A DNA stretch of 20,746 nt from Cudoniella acicularis (taxonomy: Eukaryota; Ascomycota; Leotiomycetes; Helotiales; Helotiaceae): assembly GCA_013054445.1 (NCBI GenBank), contig JAAMPI010001039.1:1-20746 (forward strand). The letters run 5' to 3'. A program made the position numbers and the translations under genes. The notes under the pieces were generated by a model that had not been told where the DNA came from, did not search any database, and saw nothing but the letters and a program-made list of their open reading frames with translations. Positions 9,746 to 18,521 of this stretch are shown here, one piece after another. The number at the start of each line of letters is the position of its first letter. Within the stretch, counting starts at the first letter, position 1.

Positions 9746-11439
9746 ATGGTTTCCTTGCCAGTCTACTAATCTTCTATAACCTACCTCTACTTAACGTTCG
9801 ATACTTATATACCTTCGCTACCCAGTCCGGAGACAGAGCCGCCTCTCTATCTGGCACCTTACGCTAGTCTATTTGAATAGTCTAAAACCCGTAAAGGATT
9901 CACTTTATAGCTCTCGTGTATTACGCATATTATTACTTCTTACGCGGTCGGCTCTTACTCGCCTTCGACCCGAGCCATGGCTAAAGAATGGCACGTTTCA
10001 GAAGTCAATATACTTCTCGGTATAACAACCTATTATATCGGGTTTGTAATTGCGCCTATGGTCTTTACGCCTCTCAGCGAGATCAATAGACGATATCCTG
10101 TGCTTCTAGGAGCTAGCGTCGTGTTTGTAAGCTCTTAGTTCTACTACGTAACAACTAGGAGCTATTTTAGAATACTCTTCTAGAGATTTTAGACCGGCGT
10201 CGGCAGCTCTATATTCTCGATAGTAGTCGGAGGCGTTATTAGCGATCTGTATAAAGAAGACGATCGGAGTGCTCTAATAGCATTATTTGCCGGGGCTTCG
10301 ACATTTGGCATAGGACTCGGCCCTTTAATCTCTAGACTTTTTATAAACTAGAGGTAGGCCTTTTAGATATAAGTTATCATGTACGGGCTTCTGGTTACCG
10401 TCTTTACGGTCTTTTTCAAAGAGACGAGGGGGAGTGTTCTCCTTAGTCGGAAGGCTCAATTCCTAAATCGCTATTATAAAGACTACGAGCAGGCTAGGTA
10501 TTTTATAAGGGTACGGATAAGATAGAAAGTTTAGACTAATAAGGATCGTTAATCTATAGTAAAGATGCTCCGTATCTCTGTCTGCCGCCCGTTTCGTAAG
10601 TCATACACATTCTGTTATAGCATCGCTAATATTTTAACCAGGTCTTCTCTTTACTAAGCCAACTATTGTCCTCTTCTCCCTCTAGGTCTCGTTTTCCTGG
10701 TCTATTCTCTACCTGGCCTTTGGCTCAATCCGTCTTATATTCACCGCTTTCTATCACTTCACATCCTAGTAGTCTAGCGCCGTTTTCTTAGCGATATATA
10801 TTAGATCTATCATCTCAACCTCGATATCTGTCCTTAGAGGCTTACTATTTAAGCAGCCGAGCTAATAGGTAGAACAAAGCAAGATACCTAAAACCAGCCT
10901 CTATTCTAGCTATGTTAAGAGCCTCTTACTGCCTATTAGATTGATCTGGCTAGGGTAGACCCAATTTGAACAAATCCCTTAGATTGTTCCTACTATAGCC
11001 GTAGGTTATATGACAATAGGCATTTATAGTATTTACCTGGCAACGCTCGGTTATCTGACCGACACATATCATCAGTATACAAGCTCCGCCCTTGCTACTC
11101 AATCATTCTGTTAGCCCTACTATAAAACTTAGTAATTATTATAGTTTCTAATCACACATCTAGGTCGGATAATACTAGGTGGCGCTTTGGCTCTAATCAC
11201 CGCTACCATGTTTAAGAATCTTATTTTCGCTAGAGTATTAAGCCTTCTGAGTGGCTTGGTATATAAACCCTTTATCTTGCCAGAGCCCTGACTGACATTT
11301 GGAAAGAGTCTTCTCCTAGCAACCGTCCCTTGGCTTCTGATCTTATACGGTCCCCGAATCCGTACTCGGTTAAAGTTTACGAAGGTAAGTTTCCCTACTT
11401 TGATAGCTATATTATAACTAGCTAAACTCGTCTTCCTAA
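9746..11439 (+). pseudogene. MFS (drug:H+ antiporter-type) transporter pseudogene with preserved introns
   Basis: MFS transporters are 12-helix membrane carriers. From ATG 9746 the frame gives an N-terminal tail, then helix-like FTLWLSCITHIITSYAVG, a signature-like APMVFTPLSEINRRYP, GVGSSIFSIVVGGVISDLY, FAGASTFGIGLGPLIS, a cytoplasmic-loop KETRGSVLLSRKAQ and, in exon 2, LYLAFGSIRLIFTAFYHFTS. Introns at 10596-10641, 11110-11163 and 11259-11306 (46, 54 and 48 bases) restore the frame exactly; a fourth at 11385-11421 would end the protein at 11439. The spliced model is about 502 codons, normal for the family. Several Trp and Gln codons are TAG, e.g. four within 40 bases near 10350-10370. These are CpA to TpA changes. 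The substrate cannot be told. Dead copy. Confidence 0.88.
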
Positions 11440-11918
11440 ACAGTCTATCTCGGTAGAAAGACAAGGGTAGGAATACTAGAATCTGATTCTAGGCCAGGCA
11501 GATAAATAACTTAAGATTCTCGCGGCAAATATATATAGTCAAGGGGGCTTGTAAACGAGCTATAGATAGTACTTTATACTTAGGTAGGCTCTCTAGGGAA
11601 TATTTTCTATATCAATATTTATAGTTCCGTCTAATAAAGCTTATCTCCGCAAACTATCTAACGTGTTTTAGTGTATGTTGATCCCGTATGTCTATTTCCG
11701 GATTCGTCATAGTTCTTTATTAGCCTAGCCGGGAGTTTAGAAGTAGAGTAGGCTAGCCCTAGTTCCTGTCAATTATATAGGGTCTTCGTTTAAAGCTGAC
11801 CAGGGTGTAAGAAAATAGCCATAGTAAAGCCCGTACCTGTAGAGGATATGCCGGCCCGCATTTACTTATATGCTTTAGATCGACCCCCTAATTAAGGCCC
11901 TTAAAGCTTAGCAGACTT
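11440..11918. other. Degraded stretch, possible minus-strand coding relic
   Basis: There is no intact gene. On the minus strand a frame starting MTNPEIDIRDQHTLKHVR (ATG near 11,710) reads leftward toward the MFS 3' end with a few TAG/TAA stops, which could be the start of a convergent gene relic. I do not recognise it, and the evidence is weak. Confidence 0.3.
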
Positions 11919-12111
11919 TGTTAGAGGTAAGGGTATATGACCGTAGTACGCGGTATATAGTATATAGAAGATATATCTATATAGTCGTCGGTAGGCGGCT
12001 AAGGTGTGGATAGCGGAAGAAGAGTCGACTGTTAGGTCGAGAGATTCAAGTATATGGAATAATAATATAATTTTGACTTAAAGACTTATCTATCTACAAA
12101 GGAGTGAGTGG

Positions 12112-12112
12112 N
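12112..12112. other. Ambiguous base (N)
   Basis: A single n sits inside the left LTR-like repeat, in gagtggnctatata, probably an unresolved assembly position in a multi-copy repeat. Confidence 0.95.
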
Positions 12113-12166
12113 CTATATATACTACGAGTGTAGTTACTAGAAGCTTCTATAGCTTAGAAATCAACG

Positions 12167-12194
12167 CTTATAAATCAAAGCTTATAAATCAAAG
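12167..12194. repeat. 14-bp perfect tandem duplication inside the LTR-like repeat
   Basis: The unit cttataaatcaaag is repeated exactly (12167-12180 and 12181-12194), just before the putative AACA end of the LTR-like repeat. Confidence 0.9.
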
Positions 12195-12198
12195 AACA

Positions 12199-12416
12199 AC
12201 CTAGAAGATTGTACTAAGGTTTAAACCTTAAGTTTAGAATAGTGCTTATTACCTAATAATACAGCAATATACACATGACAAGTAGGAGGAACTCGGGGCT
12301 TTATACTCCACTTTACATAGTACTATTTTTGTTGGAAGGATTTGAAACCTAATTGAAGCAAGGTATAGGCAATCGGTTTAGCAATAAACTCAATATCCGG
12401 CCATAAGATAGTACAT
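12199..12416. other. Transition from RIP-rich to normal sequence
   Basis: TpA excess and TAG/CTA words fade here and composition becomes ordinary. No gene is seen. It forms the distal upstream region of the dehydrogenase gene. Confidence 0.45.
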
Positions 12417-12462
12417 CGCCGAGTGGGGTTGCCCCGCCGGCTGTTACGGCACTTCCTCGGCG
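12417..12462. promoter_or_regulatory. Nested inverted repeats upstream of the dehydrogenase gene
   Basis: CGCCGAG (12417-12423) pairs with CTCGGCG (12456-12462), and inside lies GGGG-ttg-CCCC (12425-12435). CGG/CCG half-sites in inverted order are typical of binding sites for fungal Zn2Cys6 regulators. It sits about 25 bases upstream of a TATA-like run and about 190 bases before the start codon. Whether it binds a regulator is inference. Confidence 0.4.
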
Positions 12463-12485
12463 TATATTTCCTCCGTCGCTTGTGC

Positions 12486-12494
12486 ATATATATA
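12486..12494 (+). promoter_or_regulatory. TATA-like element of the dehydrogenase gene
   Basis: The run atatatata is followed by a pyrimidine-rich leader (ctcctt, cttctccc around 12500-12560) before the ATG at 12652. Position and context fit a fungal core promoter, though TATA-like runs are common in AT-rich DNA. Confidence 0.45.
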
Positions 12495-12651
12495 GGATCT
12501 GCCCCTCTCCAAGCTACAGACCTCAGTTCCTATCACATATACCTCCTTCTCCCCTAAATCCAACTACAAAAGGCAGGTAATTTCAGTCGCGCAATCCCGG
12601 AACCGACCATTGCCGTGGACACTTATTCACTCACTTGTTGCGTATTTCAAC

Positions 12652-13661
12652 ATGGCCTCAATCATGGCAGCCGAGCTCTTTTCTGTCAATGGATTGGTAG
12701 CAGTGATTACGGGCGGCGGGACCGGTGAGAAAAAAAAGAGATTAAAAATTGAAGAACATAAACTAATATTTACCCTAGGAATTGGTTTGATGATGGCTAA
12801 AGCACTCGAGGCGAATGGGGCCAAAGTATACATTATTGGAAGAAGGAAAGAGGTTTTGGAAAAGGCTGCGAAAGAAGCAGTGCGTCTCTGTCTAAGCACC
12901 TAGTGACCTCGAAATTCATTGCTGATGCATTCAGGTGCATGGAAATATCATTCCCCTTCAAGGCGATGTGTCCTCCAAGGACGATCTCGCCCACATTGTT
13001 GAAACCATCACGGCTGCCGACGGATTTATCAATCTCCTGGTGGCAAACTCCGGGATCGGAGGTCCCAACCTTGGAGGCCTCAAGCCCAACCCATCGCTCT
13101 CCGAATTCCGTGATTTTCTGTGGGCGACTGATCCCAAAGAATTTACGCAAACGTACCATATCAATACCTCCGCTGTGTTTTTCACTGTCGTTGCATTCCT
13201 TAACTTGCTAGGTGCAGGAAACGAAAAGGGAAATGTTGAGCAGAAAAGTCAAGTAGTTGCGACTTCCAGCATCGGTGCATTCAACAGGGTTCCCTTGGGC
13301 TTTGCATATGGAACGAGCAAAGCAGCCGTGGTGCATTTGCTGAAACAGTTTGCCACGACCTTCGTGCCTTTTGGGATTAGAAGCAATGTAATTGCCCCTG
13401 GCTGTGAGTTGCAAAAGGTTTTGTGCATTCAAGTGGCTAATTTAAATAGTTTATCCCTCTGACATGGCATCAGCTGCAATTGAAAAACTGACAACCGATG
13501 GTAAGATGCCAACCTCGGTTGTACCATTGCAGCGAGCAGGAACAGCAGAAGATATGGGAGCAACGATACTCTACCTGGCTTCAAAAGGAGGAGCATACCT
13601 AAATGGAAATGTCCTCGTCACGGATGGTGGGCGCCTCAGTATTTTGCCTTCTACATACTAA
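12652..13661 (+). CDS. Short-chain dehydrogenase/reductase (SDR), four exons
   Basis: This NAD(P)-dependent oxidoreductase probably acts on an alcohol or ketone in the cytosol. Exons are 12652-12724, 12779-12879, 12935-13403 and 13450-13661, giving 284 residues, a usual SDR length. Introns (54, 55 and 46 bases) have GT..AG ends and rejoin in frame. The nucleotide-binding motif TGGGTGIG spans intron 1 (residues 20-27); NSG is at 96-98; the catalytic tetrad is Asn135, Ser169/170, Tyr183 and Lys187 (YGTSK); NVIAPG and the C-terminal LVTDGG motif follow. I start at 12652 (MASIMAAELFSVNG), which fits the family better than the ATG at 12610. Intron 1 is a multiple of three without stops, so unspliced RNA would still be open. 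All motifs are intact, so this is probably a working gene. Convergent with the P450 remnant 67 bases downstream. Confidence 0.9.
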
Positions 13662-13728
13662 CCTCGAAATTCCTCACAGCTATTGAGCGAGATTTTACAA
13701 CGTCTAATACCATGAAATACATACATTC

Positions 13729-14500
13729 TCATCGACCCGTTCCTATAGCTTCAAGTATGTAATTTTGCAGCATTGCCTTGTCTCGGGGTGCAAATCTTGC
13801 TTTGAAGGTTCTTGGAGTGGGTGCTGTAGCCTCGATGTCGATTAACCTCTGGAGAGGACCCAGTGCCGACTCCTTCGTTTCTCCTTCAGCTGGATGGATT
13901 CGGAAATGAGCAATGAGATGCAGATATACCGTGTAAAGGGCATTGTGAGACACGTGAGAAGCAACGCACATTCGGCTACCATATCCAAAGGCAAATTGAT
14001 GGGGAAGCTTCTCTGAAGTTCGAAGCCATCGCTCCGGGCTAAAGTTCCAGGGATCCTGGAGTTCTTCTGGGTCTCTTCTACAGGCCCAGAAATTTAGAAA
14101 GACCACAGTCTTGTCCGGAATGATGTATTGCCGCCATTTTGCGGGACCGGAAGTTGCTTTCGGTAATGCAAGTCTCAAAACTGTGAAATACCTCCCGAGT
14201 TCCTTCGTCAGAGCTTGGATATAAGCTACATGTAGGTTTCCGAAATCTTTAGTCTTCAAAAGTCCCGCATCCACAATTGCTTGATGTGCAGTTTCTTGGA
14301 TTTCAGGATTGTGGCCCAAGCAAGCGATGGCTGACTATTGTCTGCTCCCTAAAACCACAGGATTAAGCCTGGAATGATGAAAATGAAGGATGAGAGCTCA
14401 CTGCCGTCATACTCAAGCTGATACTTAAGAGCTCCTTCTTTGTCAGTCTCGCAGATTCGAGGTCTTTCAGGATTGCCCTCCTACCCTCGACCTTCCCTGC
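13729..14500 (-). pseudogene. Cytochrome P450 C-terminal remnant (CYP504-like), truncated and frameshifted
   Basis: P450s are heme monooxygenases. Reading leftward from about 14,500: LTKKELLSISLSMTA, an intron at 14349-14401 (GTGAGC..TTTAG, 53 bases), then GADNS, the oxygen-binding I-helix motif. A one-base frameshift near 14,320-14,345 is needed to continue into the 196-codon frame: helix K ExxR (ELGR), PERW, and the heme loop FGYGSRMC with the ligand Cys, then the C-terminal tail to TGA at 13729. The base after the heme Cys region gives CVA where CxG is usual. The heme-loop context resembles phenylacetate hydroxylases (CYP504); this is a family impression, not proven. The N-terminal ~300 residues are missing: the sequence switches abruptly to a piggyBac-type transposase at about 14,500. 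Non-functional. Confidence 0.82.
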
Positions 14501-14504
14501 ACAA

Positions 14505-16098
14505 CCACACCCATACAACTACTTTATACTCTTCTTTACCCCCGATCTCTTTGGTACGGTCACCGTAAATACCAATTGATATGCGAATATAAAACGGATA
14601 CACGTAGCAGACGGAGGTTCACGCGAATGGTCGGATATGCTTATAGAGGAGCTATATGTGTTCATTGGGGTTATCATATATATGAGAATACATAAGGAGT
14701 CCCAAACCCGGATGCATTTGAATACAGACTTCAATCAAGGCCCTATACATACAATTGCAAGCTATATTTCCCTCCGACGCTTTGAGCAAATCAAACGATA
14801 TTTCTATATCTCTTGTCTTGAGAGTGATCAAAAAAAAAAAGAGTATCACTTACCCTCTAATAAGATCTGGTAGTATAAGGTTGAGCCTTTAGCTTCAGCT
14901 TTTCAAGCTTCCTTCCGGCGATATTACTCACCCTCTTCTGAAGTGAGTATTGATAAGCTTATGGTTCGGTGTTTTGGCAGGTTAGTTTCCCCTTCTTTTT
15001 ACTCTAATTACCCCCCGCTAATTCCTTAGGTCGTTACACACTTATAAGATGCCAAATAAGCCAATTAAACAAGGCTATAAGATCCATGGAATTGCGAATT
15101 ACGGATACTTATATAACTTCCTTTGGAGCTCGCGACAGAAAGGGCTACAGGATATACTTTACTGGCCAAGACTTACCAAAACGGCAAGCCTCGTACGAGA
15201 CCTTGCGCTCTCCCTCCCACGATGTCGTCTTGCGATATATATGGACAATTACTTCACCTCTGTGCCCTTATTTACAGAGCTACAAGCTTGCGAGCTCGGT
15301 GCAATGGGTACTACACGCCCACATAAAGAGCTCCCTACCAGGTTTAAGGTGCTTAAGACACAGTTCGCTACAAAGCTTGAGTGGAATACCCTTCTTGCAA
15401 AGGTGGTTGATAATACCCTTTGCTTAGCTTGGCAAGATAATAATACTGTCTTAGCCTTAAGTAATATACACACTGTTTATACTACAGAGAACTTCCGTGA
15501 GAAGGTTAGGAGACGCTCTGCAAAGACGTCAACTAATAGGAGGATCGTACGGCAAGTATTTGGTGATACCTCGACGAAAGAACTACGCATCCCTTGTTTT
15601 ATTGATGATTATAATCAATATATGGGAGGTGTAGACTTAGCAAATCAGTTTAGGGAGTCGTAAGAAACTCACCAAATCACTCAAAGGAATTGGTGGCCCC
15701 TCTTTTACTGGCTAATTGATGTAGTTTGTGTAAATGCGTATAGGTTATATCAATTAACTGCAACAGAAAAGCTTCTCGCGCATTTACAGTTTAGAAAAGA
15801 GCTTTATTATAAGCTTTTCAGCTGCTTTAATAAAGCTAGGCTACAGGACTTATGGATTAAACTTGGTGGGAGACGAGTATTTTGACCTAAATTACAGCAT
15901 TTACACTACTAGGAGAAGCGTCCTAAACAAGGTAATTGCAAATGGTGTTTATACAAATCAAGGTGTAAAAAGCTCCTTGGGAAGGAGATAAAGGATAGCA
16001 TAAAACGGTCAATAGGGGGGTGTGTATTCTGTGATGTTTTTCTTTGCAAGGATAGGCACTGCTAGGAGCGATTTCACTCAGGTAATGCTAATCACTAG
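14505..16098 (+). pseudogene. PiggyBac-type (DDE) transposase pseudogene, 5'-truncated
   Basis: PiggyBac transposases cut and paste DNA at TTAA sites. Homology begins mid-protein at YNYF...FFTPDLFGTVTVNTN (about 14,505), lacking the N-terminal domain. An intron at 14981-15029 (GTTAGT..CTAAT..TTAG, 49 bases) rejoins CFGR with SLHTYKMP. Catalytic-core landmarks are SIDKLM (first Asp, exon 1), IYMDNYFTS (second Asp, about 15,245) and YMGGVDLAN (third Asp, about 15,635). The C-terminal Cys-rich domain is seen at about 15,940-16,065 (CKWCLYKSRC, then GGCVFCDVFLCKDRHC). Six in-frame stops break it: TGA 14577, TAG 14871, TAA 15661, TGA 15883, TAG 15910 and TAG 16063. The frame ends at TAG 16096. Two stops are TGA, so decay here is less RIP-like than in the left block. 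The element is dead and no matching terminal inverted repeats were found. Confidence 0.88.
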
Positions 16099-16152
16099 TA
16101 ATTTATTATGTAGTGTGCATTAAAGCGATGCCAATTAACCCCTGGAACCGCC

Positions 16153-16190
16153 CCTCGTAAGCGAAGGTTTTGGCTATCGCACGAGGGGAT
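16153..16190. repeat. Strong hairpin (12 paired bases) beyond the transposase
   Basis: CCCCTCGT (16153-16160) pairs with ACGAGGGG (16183-16190); a 2-base bulge follows, then GCGA (16163-16166) pairs with TCGC (16179-16182) around a 12-base loop. It lies 18 bases after a TTAACCCC at 16135. TTAA is the piggyBac target, so this could be element-end structure, but I see no partner at the other side. Confidence 0.55.
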
Positions 16191-16434
16191 AGTGAATAGG
16201 GATCCTTACACCAGGTAAGCGATCCAAAGAATTACTCTCCTTTATTGAAATCACGTGATGGAGCTTGCAGGAGCTTGGGATCCAAGGGCTAGGGAACTTT
16301 ACTGGGTCGTCACCCATTAGATAGGAGCTCAAAACAGTATTAGCAATATATCCTTTTGTCTTACGAGTAGCTGTAACGAATACACCTCCGTGTGTATAAC
16401 CGAACACGTGATATCCAACTTCTCTGCCTTGCAA
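16174..16434 (-). CDS. Unrecognised minus-strand reading frame, probable relic
   Basis: The frame is stop-free for 86 codons, with protein-like composition (GREVGYHVFGYTHGGVFVTA, then GDDPVKFPSP). The frame stays open rightward to about 16,520 (TGQTDERVTNRQDPIRVGRRR), and another frame starting at an ATG near 16,626 (MQTGRVTSSRGSSKDSPTEV) could be an N-terminal part after a frameshift. I recognise no family. It lies between the dead transposase and the dipeptidase gene and may be part of a second decayed element or a chance frame. Confidence 0.25.
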   Translation of the reverse strand: MQGREVGYHVFGYTHGGVFVTATRKTKGYIANTVLSSYLMGDDPVKFPSPWIPSSCKLHHVISIKESNSLDRLPGVRIPIHYPLVR

Positions 16435-17148
16435 CCAAACACTTACAGTTCTACGCCTTCCTACACGGATAGGATCTTGTCGATTCGTTACACGCTCATC
16501 TGTCTGACCCGTTTCCTGGTGCCTTCTTCTTCCCTCCTAGTGCTTCCCGTATCTCCTGTGACGGTATAACTTCCGTCGGCGAGTCCTTCGATGATCCCCT
16601 TGAAGATGTTACTCTACCAGTTTGCATTTTTGCTACAAGTTCTGCTGTGTGTTCCGGGTTGGATATATTCCATATAAGAGCGGCCCACGCGAAAGTTCCG
16701 ATTCCGATTTTTACACAGGTATCCTGTCTGTGTCACGGGATCACTTGGGTGAATAAGAATAGCCGAGCAGGGCGATGGGAGACCCACTTTGAAATTTGTA
16801 TATTAGCTTCTGGTTCCTGAGAACTTCTTGATTCTGTGGGTTAATCCTTTTCAATAGAGCTTATGACCTCGATCTGAACTCGCCCCCTGACACATCTACG
16901 TCGACTGCGAACTCGCGGCGGTGTACCAAATAAATCAAAGTTCATTCAATGCTTATCTTATCGCGACCGGTGAGGGGCATCAACAGCTAAAAGGACTTCA
17001 ATTGCGGAGTTGAATTAATCTCCATATGATTTTAAATGGACCTTATATATCCAAAATAATTTCTTCGAGGTTTGATCATCAAACACAAAATGACACAAAA
17101 AACAACAGCCACGAAGAAAGAACTCATTCATCAACCACCAGACTTGGA
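16435..17148. other. Intergenic stretch
   Basis: No firm gene is seen. The right half (16,850-17,148) has ordinary non-coding composition, with an AT-rich segment around 17,000-17,080, and contains the 3' flank of the dipeptidase gene. No RNA gene or terminator structure stands out. Confidence 0.4.
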
Positions 17149-18521
17149 CTATGGATTAGCAAAATACCACCAGTAAGCCCCAAGTAACTTGCTCCCCTCA
17201 ATATAGTTATCCCTGTTAAGCTTCTCATTAGGACCATGCGCCCCATCATCCGACATACCCAGTGGCAGCAACATGATACTCTTATCTGCCCCCAAGGCTT
17301 TCTGCAAATCGAGTGTTACGCCGATACTATGTTGTTGCCATGTCGTCAGTCAACTGCGGTGATTATACGGAGGTACAAAAAGCTAAGACGAAGAAAGGGG
17401 CCTAGACTAACCTTCCTCCTTCACGCGTCAAATCAGGATCTGTCTTGTAAACTCTCTTCGTAGCCGCCTTACCAGCCTGGAAATTCGCGTCGTTCGGTGA
17501 TCCAAGCCAATACGGAGCTGATTCCCCAAACAACTTCACTTTACACATATTTCTGCTCCCGAGCTTCCTGAATTCTTGCTCAAGATAATGGATCGTGAGA
17601 TTGGTAACCGCGTTACCGTCCATAGACGGCACGGTGCGAATGGAAAACTTACCCGTGACCTTAGGGTATATCGTGGTTGTCTGGTCTGGGGTTGCATCCG
17701 CGCCGGCGATACCGTGGATCGTGAGAGACGGGTATCGGAATCGGTGCATGAGAGTGTCCTCGGGGTTGTTGGTCGCAAAAGCTGCAAATCCGATGGAGCC
17801 AGATTCCTCTATTCCTTCGAAACAGAAGAGTAAATTGACGGGAACATCGGCGTTTACTTTCTGGTAGGCTTCGAGTGCATTGAGCCATGCGAGAACGGGG
17901 CCCTTGTCATCGGTAGAGCCACGCCCGTATAGCTTTTTATCCTTTTCTTGGAGGGTCCAGGGGTCGGCTTTCCAGCCATCTCCGGCGGGCTGGACATCAT
18001 AATGGCCGTAGGTTAGGATCGTTTTCTTCTTGCTATCATATGTCACTGGGTATTTGGCGGTAATGACGTCGGGGAGCTCGAGAATAGGGTCTGTGTCTGG
18101 TTGTTTTCCCAGTGGATACCGTTTCACAGATGCTTTCAACGCCTTGAGTTGCTTTTCCAGAAAATCTGTCATCTAAACAGTTATAGGTGCGTGTCAGAAT
18201 ACAAGATGACAAGATTTCCTAAAGGGGAAATAAAATCTATGCATACATCGTACACCTTTTGGCGCCCTTCAGGGGTTCGAGCAGAGGAAATTGATGGGAT
18301 CTTGACTGCTGGCTTGAGCCCTATTCTCTAGTTAAAACTCCAGTTATTTCATTATATGCAGAGATGTTACTCACTGCCATCGATGAAGTTTTTTTGGGCA
18401 AGCTCACCAATCCTATGCCAAGCACAAGGCAGTCAGTGGTTAGCAGCAGCTTCAACGGTTGCTTATTATATCAATCCGACACATACTTTTTGAAAACGAG
18501 GTCCAGCTTACCGGTGGCCAT
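17149..18521 (-). CDS. M20 family dipeptidase (carnosinase/Dug1-like) with large internal deletion
   Basis: Relatives are cytosolic di-metal dipeptidases, such as yeast Dug1 acting on Cys-Gly in glutathione turnover. Five exons (minus): 18487-18521, 18375-18412, 18247-18320, 17412-18172 and 17149-17326. All splice sites are GT/AG and phases agree, giving 361 residues; relatives have about 475-480. Present: the start [23 protein letters not shown], metal-site GHYDV (His106, Asp108), [10 protein letters not shown] (Asp137/138), EGIEESGS (Glu171, Glu172), [30 protein letters not shown] and SDDGAH (His333). Missing: everything between EESGS (about residue 175) and [10 protein letters not shown], about 120 residues, which normally contains the DNYWL metal-ligand Asp and the lid/dimer domain with its LHSGVFGG His. 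The join is in frame. Catalysis is unlikely; it may be an expressed non-enzyme or an early pseudogene. Confidence 0.85.

Larger units (their letters stand above)
11919..12198 (+). mobile_element. LTR-like repeat, left copy (possible solo LTR)
   Basis: The first ~88 bases (TGTTAGAGGTAAGGGTATA..., then a palindromic gtatatag/ctatatag core at about 11,952-11,985) recur almost identically at 20,645 in the same orientation. It starts with TGTT, and the first plausible AACA end is at 12,195-12,198, giving about 280 bases and the TG..CA form of a retroviral-type LTR. The 5 bases outside (gactt / accta) do not match, so no target-site duplication is seen and the right end is uncertain. No primer-binding site, polypurine tract or pol gene is recognisable beside it. 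It marks the edge between the RIP-damaged block and the normal gene block. Confidence 0.55.

Noticed and set aside
11129..11464. Minus-strand open frame of 111 codons
   Set aside because: It overlaps the last exons of the MFS relic, whose plus-strand motifs and splice sites are clear.
11914..12203. Target-site duplication around the left LTR-like repeat
   Set aside because: Flanking pentamers gactt and accta do not match for the chosen ends, so insertion boundaries are not proven.
1..12250. LTR retrotransposon gag-pol in the AT-rich block
   Set aside because: I looked for reverse transcriptase, integrase and protease motifs in the readable frames and found none; the recognisable genes are of host type and have introns.
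12610..12651. Upstream ATG for the dehydrogenase
   Set aside because: It would add 14 residues (MPWTLIHSLVAYFN) with no family counterpart; the ATG at 12652 gives the normal SDR N terminus. An alternative start cannot be fully excluded.
13842..13856. TTAACCTCTGGA resembling the TTAACCCCTGGA at 16135
   Set aside because: It lies within P450 coding sequence on the opposite strand and is explained by codons; similarity is probably chance.
17536..17888. Several overlapping frames on both strands within the dipeptidase gene
   Set aside because: All are shadows of exon 4, whose metal-site motifs and splice phases are consistent.
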